Shown: positions 15,232 to 22,437 of the stretch, piece by piece
How positions within the stretch are numbered: the first letter of the stretch is position 1
Layout: every line of letters begins with the position of its first letter
Origin: JBBTWG01 sp038062935
GTDB lineage: Bacteria; Patescibacteriota; Gracilibacteria; UBA1369; UBA12463
Assembly (NCBI GenBank): GCA_038062935.1
Contig: JBBTWG010000001.1
Location: 1-24,181, forward strand
Length of the DNA stretch: 24,181 bases
Direction of reading: 5' to 3'
Program-made: the position numbers and the translations under genes
Notes under the pieces: model-generated
The model's database searches: none
Told to the model about the DNA's origin: nothing
The model's input: only the letters and a program-made list of their open reading frames with translations

Positions 15232-15306
15232 ATGGCAGCAAAAAAAGTCAAAAAGGCAAAGGCAAAGAAGCCAGCAAAAAAGACAAAAGCAAAAAAACGA
15301 AAATAG
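15232..15306 (+). CDS. 24-residue Lys/Ala-rich basic peptide
   Basis: An ATG opens a 24-codon frame ending in TAG. The product has 14 Lys or Arg residues and 7 Ala, in the AKKPAKKTKAKK style of histone H1-like or Hc1-like tails that bind nucleic acid. The frame is followed directly by a clear terminator and preceded by a plausible promoter (TTGCTT 15186-15191, TATTTT 15209-15214, 17-base spacer), so it forms a complete small transcription unit between rnhA and rarA. It is too short for family assignment; it could bind DNA or RNA or belong to the ribosome. Confidence 0.6.
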   Translation: MAAKKVKKAKAKKPAKKTKAKKRK

Positions 15307-15328
15307 TATTTTCTTTTTTGCTTCCTTC

Positions 15329-15363
15329 AAAAAGAGAGTTGCGAAAGCTTCTCTCTTTTTTTT
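15329..15363. terminator. Bidirectional intrinsic terminator
   Basis: Perfect 10-bp arms AAAAAGAGAG (15329-15338) and CTCTCTTTTT (15351-15360) enclose a 12-base loop containing GCGAAAGC, a possible GNRA tetraloop on two further pairs. Read plus, it ends the small basic peptide gene with a run of eight T. Read minus, it can end the rarA transcript with a run of five T. Confidence 0.85.
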
Positions 15364-16582
15364 ATTCTTCGAAGAACTTCGTGCCTTCTAATTTCTCTGG
15401 GAGATGCTTCTGATCGACTTTGGCGTTTTCGTAATTATGCGCATACTGATAACCTTTTCCGTAGTTCCAGTTTTTCATGAGTTTGGTGACGGCGTTTCGG
15501 ATGTGGAGTGGGACGGGGAGTGCGCCGGTGTCGCGAATCATGCGTGATGTCTTCCCGACTGCTTCGTAACACGCGTTGGATTTCGGTGCGCGGGAGAGAT
15601 AGACGGCGAGTTCGATGATCGCGGTGTTTGCTTCTGGCATTCCGAGAAATTGCACGGTTTCTTTTGTTGCGATTGCGAGGACGAGTGCGTGTGTGTCGGC
15701 GAGACCGATGTCTTCGGATGCGAAACGCACCATGCGACGCACGATGTAGAGTGGATCGTCACCACCTTCGATCATGCGCATGGTGTAATAGACGGCGGCC
15801 TGTTCGTCGCTGTCTCTCATGCTTTTGTGCAGTGCAGAGATGACGTTGTAATGTTCTTCGCCGTCGCGGTCGTACATCATTTTTTTATTCGACACGATGT
15901 CCTGAATTTTTTTCGGCGAGAGATTTCCTTCCTTGGGATAAAATTTTTCGATCTTTTCGAGTGTGTTGAGTGCGAAGCGTGCGTCGCCTTGTGAGAGAAT
16001 CGCAAGGAACTTCACCGCACTATCTGGATATGGATTTTTGAGTTGTGCTTTGGTGATGGCGCGCTTGATGATTTCTTCGATCTCTTCGTCAGTAAGCATC
16101 TCCATTTTGTGAACTTCAAGCCGTGAAAGCAGTGCGCTGGTGACAGCGAATGAAGGATTTTCGGTCGTAGCTCCGATGAGAATCACGGTGCCGTTCTCGA
16201 CATGTGGGAGGAGGAAATCTTGCTGTTTTTTGTTGAAGCGATGAATCTCGTCGATGAAGAGAATCGTTTTTTGCTGGAACATTTCGCCATCTTTTTTCGC
16301 ATTTTCGACCACTTCTTTCATGTCGGCAATTCCACTGTCGACCGCGTTGATTTTTTGAAAATGGGATTTCGTTTTGCGCGCGATGATTTCTGCGAGTGTG
16401 GTTTTCCCGCATCCTGGTGGGCCGTAGAGGATCATGGAATTTACTTCATCTTCGTCGATCTGCGCGCGCAGTGGCATGCCGACTTCCAGGAGATGTCGCT
16501 GCCCGAAAAATTCTTCCAGTATTTCTGGACGAATTTCGTGTGCGAGTGGCGTGGATTTTTTGGATGGCGATTTTCCCTTCAT
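15362..16582 (-). CDS. rarA: Replication-associated recombination protein A (MgsA/RarA family AAA+ ATPase)
   Basis: RarA is a clamp-loader-related ATPase that acts at stalled replication forks. The 406-residue product opens with LAHEIRPEILEEFFGQ, the usual N-terminal box. It has Walker A GPPGCGKT (54-61), Walker B ILFIDEIHRF (Asp110, Glu111), sensor 1 IGATTENPSF and the arginine-finger region SALLSRLEVHKM. The C-terminal tetramerisation part includes DDPLYIVRRMVRFASEDIGLAD and a YQYAHNYE segment, both typical. RuvB is excluded because the C-terminal half is of the RarA type. It starts 6 bases after the upstream GGDEF gene and ends at the bidirectional terminator. Confidence 0.95.
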   Translation of the reverse strand: MKGKSPSKKSTPLAHEIRPEILEEFFGQRHLLEVGMPLRAQIDEDEVNSMILYGPPGCGKTTLAEIIARKTKSHFQKINAVDSGIADMKEVVENAKKDGEMFQQKTILFIDEIHRFNKKQQDFLLPHVENGTVILIGATTENPSFAVTSALLSRLEVHKMEMLTDEEIEEIIKRAITKAQLKNPYPDSAVKFLAILSQGDARFALNTLEKIEKFYPKEGNLSPKKIQDIVSNKKMMYDRDGEEHYNVISALHKSMRDSDEQAAVYYTMRMIEGGDDPLYIVRRMVRFASEDIGLADTHALVLAIATKETVQFLGMPEANTAIIELAVYLSRAPKSNACYEAVGKTSRMIRDTGALPVPLHIRNAVTKLMKNWNYGKGYQYAHNYENAKVDQKHLPEKLEGTKFFEE

Positions 16583-16588
16583 TCAGAT

Positions 16589-17428
16589 TTATGATGCCAC
16601 AGTGACTTGATTTCTTCCATTATTTTTACTGCCGTACATGGCCCTGTCGGCTCTCCCTAGTACGGTATCCAAATCAGTACCATCGGATCCTGCGATACCC
16701 AAACTGATCGTGGTTGGTATTTTTATTCCCTCTGATTGGGTTTTTTCTTCCACTGCTTTTCGTACTTTTTCTGCAACGGTTCTGGCATTTTCTATGTCTG
16801 TATCCAGGAGTACGAGCACGAACTCTTCACCTCCCAAACGTGCTGCGATATCTGTGGAACGGACGTTTGCTCTCATAATTTCTGCGACCTGTTTCAAGAC
16901 CTCATCGGCCGCGAGGTGCCCATGAGTATCATTTATCTTTTTAAAATGATCGATATCGACTGCCACCATGACGTATGCGTGACTTCTTTGTGCTTCTGGA
17001 TTATCTCGATCACGCCTTTTATCGAGTGCGACATGTCGCTGCATCTGTTCCTGAAACGCCCTTCGGTTCAAAATCCCTGTGAGTGGATCTGTTCGTGATT
17101 CTTGCTTCAGTGATTCATTCTTTTCTCTCAGAGCGGCATTTTCCCCTGTCAGATGAATTATTGTATCGATGAGTTCTTCGATGAGTGGACTCTCGAGACC
17201 TTCGATGCCGAGATCTTCCATGATCTCTGCCTTGAGCGTGGCTGCACGATCTCTTTTGGTTGCTTCTGGAATGCCAGGACCTACTTCTTTGACCCTCCCT
17301 CTTGCTTTTTCTATAATTTTCAACAGGGCTCTTTTATCTTTCGGGTCCTCCGTGAGTACTCGCATCACTGGGAGAATGTGGAGATTCCCCACTTTTCCTG
17401 TTTCAAATTGATTACCTGTGGTTGACAT
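16589..17428 (-). CDS. Diguanylate cyclase (GGDEF domain) with N-terminal helical region
   Basis: GGDEF proteins make cyclic di-GMP from two GTP. The 279-residue product has an N-terminal helical part (about 1-90), a coiled-coil-like segment (about 90-105, ENAALREKNESLKQE), then the GGDEF domain (about 108-275): DPLTGILNRRAF, VDIDHFKKINDTHGH, and the active-site loop GGEEF (199-203). An RxxD inhibitory site (RSTD, 190-193) sits exactly five residues before it, so product inhibition is expected. There is no membrane segment. I chose the ATG at 17428 over an upstream TTG because the -10 box ends 6 bases before it. It shares an operon with rarA, 6 bases downstream. Confidence 0.92.
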   Translation of the reverse strand: MSTTGNQFETGKVGNLHILPVMRVLTEDPKDKRALLKIIEKARGRVKEVGPGIPEATKRDRAATLKAEIMEDLGIEGLESPLIEELIDTIIHLTGENAALREKNESLKQESRTDPLTGILNRRAFQEQMQRHVALDKRRDRDNPEAQRSHAYVMVAVDIDHFKKINDTHGHLAADEVLKQVAEIMRANVRSTDIAARLGGEEFVLVLLDTDIENARTVAEKVRKAVEEKTQSEGIKIPTTISLGIAGSDGTDLDTVLGRADRAMYGSKNNGRNQVTVAS

Positions 17429-17434
17429 ATGCAA

Positions 17435-17462
17435 ATTATAACATTTTTTACTATTTAATCAA
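17435..17462 (-). promoter_or_regulatory. Promoter of the GGDEF-rarA operon, predicting a leaderless mRNA
   Basis: On the minus strand TTGATT (17462-17457), a 16-base spacer and TATAAT (17440-17435) preceded by TGT, an extended -10. The box ends 6 bases before the ATG at 17428. Confidence 0.75.
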
Positions 17463-17664
17463 ATTTTTCCCCGTAACTGATGTCTCTGGTTTGGATCCTT
17501 CCTGTTTTCTTTTTCTATTTTAACCTAGCTCCTCGTGCTTTACAAAAGACTTTCTGCTCTTGCCCTGAGGCTGCTTTTCAGCTTTGCGAGTGTTTTCCCA
17601 GCTTTGGCTCAGAAAGAGGTCCAGCATTTGCTTTTGGGGCGCTTTTTTGGTTTGATGAGGTCTT

Positions 17665-18669
17665 ATGGACTCTTTCGAAAACCTCACTTCGTCACTTCCG
17701 GATATTTCTACTTTTGAGGGAGATGGACGTATGCCGGTGCATGAAATATACAGACGGCTTGTGACGTTTGCTGAGCGATACCATACGCAGTGGAATGGGG
17801 ATGTTGTTCATCATCAGGAAATTACTGGGGGCGAGTTTGATGCTTTTTCGCCCCCGCTGTCTCTGCCAATTGTTTCACTCCGGAGTCATGTTGGCGGGCA
17901 AGCCCTCTGGGTGATTGCGGGCATTCATGGCGAAGAACCTGCCGGACCCAATGCAGTTGCGAGGAATTTGAAAATTTTCAGCAATCTTGTTGATCGCGGT
18001 CTTCCTGTTGTTCTTTTGCCTCTGGCAAATCCGGCTGGATATTTCCGCGGCTGGCGCTATCAAAATGTCAGGCGAGCATCGAAGACAGAATCTGGCCTGA
18101 GTGTTGGAGATAGTGAGCATTATCTACCTGGAATCCATGATCGTACTAGGCCGCGAATCCCGCAACCTTCTTCTGATGCTGCTGGCGCTTTTACTGCTTA
18201 CGTTCTCTCGCTTTTAGATCGCTATCCTCCCCGAGTTGTCATTGATCTCCATGAAGATGAATATATCCCGGGGATTGATGGCACTCGAGGGGGGGGTCCC
18301 AACCGAAAACGAAATGGCTTGCCCTATCTCTACTCACAGGGGCATTTGGGAAGAAGAGATCCTGTGGCGCAGGCTATTCTTAGAATTTTTCGCGATCATG
18401 GAATACCGTATCGCATGCATGGTAGAACACGTTTTGATGGTGAAAAAATTCACCATGGACTCGTCGTGGATCCGAATGATGGCTCAATTGACAATCTCCT
18501 GGTGGCTCCAGAAATTATTGTGGCTGGTCAGCATGTTCAAAAGCCTGTGGCGCTCAGTTCTGTGGTCGTCGAAACACCGACTTCCCTTCCTCTGAGGAGG
18601 AGAATTGAAGTTCATGCAAGTATTTTGAAGGCGCTTCCGGAACTTTGGAATCTCAGTTTTTTCTCTTAG
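17665..18669 (+). CDS. Zinc hydrolase of the M14 carboxypeptidase / succinylglutamate desuccinylase-aspartoacylase superfamily
   Basis: The 334-residue product has the zinc-binding HxxE in VIAGIHGEEPAG (His88, Glu91) and the third ligand His196 in VVIDLHEDEY. Between them LPLANPAGYFRGWRYQNVRR resembles the substrate-binding NPxG/Arg region of M14 and AstE/AspA enzymes, and VVVETPTS near the C-terminus supplies the expected catalytic Glu. It could be a peptidase acting on peptidoglycan peptides or an amide-bond deacylase. No signal peptide is in frame: a TGA lies in frame at 17656-17658. The ATG at 17665 has GAGG 4 bases upstream; a second ATG at 17731 has GAGGGAG 8 bases upstream and is equally possible. 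The gene ends with a 4-base convergent overlap. Confidence 0.85.
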   Translation: MDSFENLTSSLPDISTFEGDGRMPVHEIYRRLVTFAERYHTQWNGDVVHHQEITGGEFDAFSPPLSLPIVSLRSHVGGQALWVIAGIHGEEPAGPNAVARNLKIFSNLVDRGLPVVLLPLANPAGYFRGWRYQNVRRASKTESGLSVGDSEHYLPGIHDRTRPRIPQPSSDAAGAFTAYVLSLLDRYPPRVVIDLHEDEYIPGIDGTRGGGPNRKRNGLPYLYSQGHLGRRDPVAQAILRIFRDHGIPYRMHGRTRFDGEKIHHGLVVDPNDGSIDNLLVAPEIIVAGQHVQKPVALSSVVVETPTSLPLRRRIEVHASILKALPELWNLSFFS

Positions 18670-19598
18670 GCTGTTGTGTCGTTCACCAAATTTTTCAGTG
18701 TTCTCTTCGATTTCATGAAAAAATATAAGATCACTCCGAACGTCGTTACTGGTGATACCCACTGTGGAACATGGACTCCAAATGCATCGATGACCATAAT
18801 GGTTCCCAGGAAAAGAACCGAATACATGGCGCCGTTTTTGAGATAGACATATTTTTTGATGCGATCGATATTGCCAATGGTGAGCTGGCGGACGACGATG
18901 GCGCCGAGGCCGTTGCCGATGAGGATGAGTGGGATGGAGAGTGTGAATGCGAATGCTCCGAGTACGCCGTCGATGGAGAACGTGGCATCGATTACCTCCA
19001 GGTAGAGAATTTTACTGATGTCTGAAAGACCACTTTGCATGAGATTTTTCTCGCTCTGTTCGGCGTTGTGTTTGAATCCGTGTGTGATGAAAAATGCGGT
19101 GGATCCGACGACGGCTCCAAATGCTGCAAGAGGATTTTGCTTCATCGCATACCAAACGATGACGGTGAGCAGGACTGAGACCACTGCATAAAACCAGGCA
19201 CCTTGCCTCTGGAAAAACTTCTCTCCAGGAAGTCCGAACTGCTTATCTTCGAGAAAGAGCCAATGAAAAAACAAGAAGACGAGAAATATTCCTCCACCCA
19301 TGAGGAGCACTGGGGCTGAAGATTCGATGGCTTGATGAACGGCCGGATCTCCACTGAAAGTGGCTGTGAATGATGCCAAAAACCCGAGGCCTGGAACGGT
19401 GGCCCAGACGATGATCCAAGGCAGAAATCCGCGAACGATGAAGACTGCGAATAAAATCCCCCAGAAGAGAAACCATTTTCGACCTTTGGGAGTCATGGTT
19501 TGGAGTACCTCGGCGTTGATGATGGCGTTGTCGATACTGCTGATGGTTTCGAAGAGACAGAGTCCTCCGATCGTGAGAATAAGCTGAATCCAATCCAT
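18666..19598 (-). CDS. DUF475/TerC-like integral membrane protein
   Basis: The 310-residue product has about eight hydrophobic segments. The paired acidic motifs of the TerC superfamily are present: ETISSIDNAIINAEVL in the first helix region and EVIDATFSIDGVLGAF in the second half, which identify DUF475. TerC-type proteins are linked to metal handling (manganese export and metalation of exported enzymes in Bacillus), but DUF475 itself has no settled function. It is the last gene of the operon, starting 9 bases after the Nramp-like transporter stop, which supports a metal role. Confidence 0.88.
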   Translation of the reverse strand: MDWIQLILTIGGLCLFETISSIDNAIINAEVLQTMTPKGRKWFLFWGILFAVFIVRGFLPWIIVWATVPGLGFLASFTATFSGDPAVHQAIESSAPVLLMGGGIFLVFLFFHWLFLEDKQFGLPGEKFFQRQGAWFYAVVSVLLTVIVWYAMKQNPLAAFGAVVGSTAFFITHGFKHNAEQSEKNLMQSGLSDISKILYLEVIDATFSIDGVLGAFAFTLSIPLILIGNGLGAIVVRQLTIGNIDRIKKYVYLKNGAMYSVLFLGTIMVIDAFGVHVPQWVSPVTTFGVILYFFMKSKRTLKNLVNDTTA

Positions 19599-19607
19599 AG
19601 AGATTTT

Positions 19608-20888
19608 TTATGTGAACAATGGTGCTGCGAGCAGCGTGATATCGAGCCCAATGAGAATGACCGCAATGAGCCAGCCAAACCACCGAACGATCCCCCGGGC
19701 TGCATATTTCCCCATGAGTTTCTCATCTTCAGCGAGGAGGAGCAAGTAGACGAGGAAAAATGGCAGTACGACGCCGTTTGCGACTTGTGAAAGGCGCATG
19801 ATGAAGAGGAGTGGAGCATGAGGAATGAGGACGATCAGCGCTCCTGTAGCAATCATTCCCGTAAAGATAGAATAAAATTGTGGTGCTTCACGAAATCCTT
19901 TGTCGATGCCGGTTTCCCAACCGAGCGCTTCGCAGATCGCGTAGGCGGTGGAGAGTGGCAGAATTGCAGCGGCGAAAATGGAGGCGTTGAAAAGTCCGAA
20001 TGCGAAGAGATAGCCGGCGTATTCCCCTGCAAAAGGAATGAGCGAGTGACCGATGTCTTCGACTGTTTTGACTGGCAATTTATTGACAAAAATGGTGGCG
20101 GCTGCGGCGACCATGATGAAAAATACGATAATATTCGTGAGGATGCTTCCGACACAAGAATCGATGCGGCTGAGCTTCAAATCGTCTTCACTGATGCCTT
20201 TTTCAGCGATAGTAGAATTATGATAGAAATACATCCATGGTGCGATCGTCGTCCCGATGACGCCGACCATGGTGAAGAGAAATGCTGGATCGGTCGAAAA
20301 TGTTGGAACGACGAGGCTTTTGACGGCGACGGGCCAATCTGGTTTTGCGAGAAATGCGGAGATGACGTAGGCCGCATAGAAAACAATGAGCGTGAGAAAT
20401 ACTTTTTCAACTCTTCTATAATTTCCTTTTACAATAAAAATCCAGATGATGATGGAAGAAAGAATCACTGCAATTGTTTGGAGAATTGTGCCCCATGGAA
20501 TATCTCCTCCATTGAGATTGAGCTCGTTGCTGATGATTTGAAATGATGATGAGATGCCGGCAAATTCACTCACGGTTGTTCCGAAATTGGCGATCAGGAC
20601 GAGGATGAGGAGAGAGATGGTGAGTTTGACACGAAATTTTTCGCGGATGAGCGCGGCAAGCCCGAGACGCGTGACGATACCGAGCTTTGTGCTGATATCA
20701 AGTGTATAGATCAGCAAAATAGCTACTGGTATCAGCGCCCATAGAAGTCCGTAGCCAAATTGTGCACCAGCGACAGCGTAGGTGGCGATGCCGCCGGAAT
20801 CGTTCCCTGCCGTGGCAGTAATGATCCCGGGGCCCATAATACTGAGAAAGAAAATAACTTTCTTCCAATTTTCTTTGAGGAATTCCAT
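19608..20888 (-). CDS. Nramp (SLC11)-family divalent metal transporter, NRMT-like variant
   Basis: The 426-residue product has about eleven membrane helices. Helix 1 reads MGPGIITATAGNDSGGIATYAVAGAQFGYG, matching Nramp but with DSGG (30-33) where the manganese/iron transporters have DPGN. In helix 6 the MPH motif is APW (216-218, IGTTIAPWMYFYHNS). Loss of the metal-binding Met and Asn is a feature of the NRAMP-related magnesium transporters, so Mg2+ is the more likely substrate than Mn2+ or Fe2+; this is inference from motifs. The first Asp is kept. It lies between a soluble MgtE-like sensor (31 bases upstream) and a DUF475 gene. No Shine-Dalgarno precedes the ATG. Confidence 0.88.
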   Translation of the reverse strand: MEFLKENWKKVIFFLSIMGPGIITATAGNDSGGIATYAVAGAQFGYGLLWALIPVAILLIYTLDISTKLGIVTRLGLAALIREKFRVKLTISLLILVLIANFGTTVSEFAGISSSFQIISNELNLNGGDIPWGTILQTIAVILSSIIIWIFIVKGNYRRVEKVFLTLIVFYAAYVISAFLAKPDWPVAVKSLVVPTFSTDPAFLFTMVGVIGTTIAPWMYFYHNSTIAEKGISEDDLKLSRIDSCVGSILTNIIVFFIMVAAAATIFVNKLPVKTVEDIGHSLIPFAGEYAGYLFAFGLFNASIFAAAILPLSTAYAICEALGWETGIDKGFREAPQFYSIFTGMIATGALIVLIPHAPLLFIMRLSQVANGVVLPFFLVYLLLLAEDEKLMGKYAARGIVRWFGWLIAVILIGLDITLLAAPLFT

Positions 20889-20919
20889 GAGAGTTTTGAG
20901 CGCGGCGCGCGCACGAAGG

Positions 20920-22149
20920 TTATGCGTCTGGAACGAATTGGCGCATCACATCATCGATCGTGACGACGCCAATAAATTTTTCTTCATCATCCAGAACTGC
21001 GACTGATGAAAGATTATATTTCGTCATCATTTCAGCGATTTCTTCGATCTCTGCGTTGACGTTAATCGTCTGACTTTTCTTGATGCGCTTCATCACTTTT
21101 GAAATCTTTTCCGAAGGATTCGCAACGATAATGGATCGCAGAGAGATGACACCGGCGAGCTTGCCCCCTCCAGAGACTCCGTCTTTGTCGTTCACGATGT
21201 ACATGAAATTGATCGTCCGAAAGGAGTCTGAAATTTCTTTGATATAGTCGCGTGCGTCTGCAATTGTCCAGTTTGGATTGCCCCGGAGAATTTCTGATGT
21301 GAGGAGACCGCCGGCCGTGTCGTCTTCGTATTGAACCAGTTTCTGCACCGCTTTTTTCTTCTCTTCATCAAAATTTCCCATGAGTTTTCGACTTTCTCTC
21401 TTCGGAATGGATTTGAAATAATCGACTAGTTCATCGACCGGCATATGAGAAAGAATTTCTGTCGTACTGCGTTGATCGATCGATTTCATGATGGCATAGC
21501 GGAATTGTGGCTCCAACTCTTCGAATACTTTTGCAGCGGTTTCGGAATCGAGCGACTTGATGAGGTGACCGGACTGTTGCGGGGCAAGATCCTCGATGAT
21601 GTTCGCAAGATCTGCGGGATGGAGCTTCACCAGTTCAGATGAGAGTGTGGAAAGTTTCAGTGAGCTTCCAATCATTTGCACTTTTTCCCAGTCGATGAAT
21701 CGCGGTTTTACGAAACTAAAAATTCTGAGACGATCCAGGCCGATGCGCCGCAGGATTCCACGGTTTGAAATATCGATGCTCAGGACATGTGGTTTTCCGC
21801 TAATCATTCCGATTTGCAGGTCATTTACACGCACCACACGTGTGCCTTCGACGTCGACAATCTGCTTGTCGAGAATATCGCGATACAGAAAGAAATCCTG
21901 TGGCGAAATTTCTCGTGATTGAATTTTCCCCTCGAGTCTGTCGAGCGTTACTTCATCTTTTCCGAGATTTGCGATGTACGAAAAAGGAATAATTTTTTCT
22001 TCTTTTGTGTGTCGATCGCGCATCACGAATGCAGTGATTTCTGGATACTTTTTCTCGCTTGTCGTTGCGATGAAATCAAGTATTTTTCCGACTGTTTTAT
22101 CGGCACTATCGACCACCTGTGCGTCGAGAAATTGCGAGAGGAAAAGCAT
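20920..22149 (-). CDS. Soluble PRC-barrel / MgtE_N / CBS-pair protein, likely Mg2+ sensor
   Basis: The product (409 residues from the chosen start) begins with two PRC-barrel-like domains (about 1-75 and 85-165), then an MgtE intracellular N domain (about 172-275; LVKLHPADLANIIEDLAPQQ, LPVDEL-type repeats such as ILSHMPVDELVDYF), then a CBS pair (about 285-409) introduced by YEDDTAGGLLT, the MgtE signature. MgtE's membrane channel is absent: the chain ends at the second CBS motif, with no hydrophobic segment. In MgtE these cytosolic domains bind Mg2+ and gate the channel. Here they may instead regulate the Nramp-like transporter encoded 31 bases downstream. I prefer the ATG at 22149 (MLFLSQFLDAQVVDS) over one three codons upstream because a TATACA box overlaps the first. 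A GVSGGG insertion sits in a CBS loop. Confidence 0.9.
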   Translation of the reverse strand: MLFLSQFLDAQVVDSADKTVGKILDFIATTSEKKYPEITAFVMRDRHTKEEKIIPFSYIANLGKDEVTLDRLEGKIQSREISPQDFFLYRDILDKQIVDVEGTRVVRVNDLQIGMISGKPHVLSIDISNRGILRRIGLDRLRIFSFVKPRFIDWEKVQMIGSSLKLSTLSSELVKLHPADLANIIEDLAPQQSGHLIKSLDSETAAKVFEELEPQFRYAIMKSIDQRSTTEILSHMPVDELVDYFKSIPKRESRKLMGNFDEEKKKAVQKLVQYEDDTAGGLLTSEILRGNPNWTIADARDYIKEISDSFRTINFMYIVNDKDGVSGGGKLAGVISLRSIIVANPSEKISKVMKRIKKSQTINVNAEIEEIAEMMTKYNLSSVAVLDDEEKFIGVVTIDDVMRQFVPDA

Positions 22150-22245
22150 TGTTGGCATTGTATATCAAGTGTTGAAAAAATTGCAGAGGAAGTTTTGCTC
22201 GGGAAAGAATTTGTATTACCTATGGCAATTCCAACTCTTTTCTGT

Positions 22246-22251
22246 GATAAT
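22246..22251 (+). promoter_or_regulatory. Extended -10 box of the DUF5679 gene
   Basis: TGT followed by GATAAT (22246-22251), about 28 bases before the ATG. The -35 position (TGGCAA, 22223-22228) matches poorly, as allowed for extended -10 promoters. Confidence 0.4.
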
Positions 22252-22279
22252 GAGCTCAATTTCTTAACTCACCCCTCTT

Positions 22280-22429
22280 ATGCAAGGATATTGCGTCAAA
22301 TGTAAGGCAAAACAAGAAATGGCTGATGCCAAGCAGGTCGAGATGAAAAATGGTCGTCCTGCCATGAAAGGAAAATGCCCAGCTTGCGGTACTGGAATGT
22401 ACAAGATTCTTCCTACAAAGAAGGCATAA
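22280..22429 (+). CDS. DUF5679-type small zinc-ribbon protein
   Basis: The 49-residue product begins MQGYCVKCKAKQEM and has a second pair CPACG near residue 35, giving four cysteines arranged as a zinc ribbon. The pattern, with GRPAMKGKCPACGTGMYKI, fits DUF5679, a short family common in Candidate Phyla Radiation genomes and archaea, of unknown role (nucleic-acid or ribosome binding is often supposed). The start follows a CT-rich stretch without a Shine-Dalgarno. The next gene starts 8 bases after its stop, so the two are probably cotranscribed. Confidence 0.85.
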   Translation: MQGYCVKCKAKQEMADAKQVEMKNGRPAMKGKCPACGTGMYKILPTKKA

Positions 22430-22437
22430 GTTTCTTT

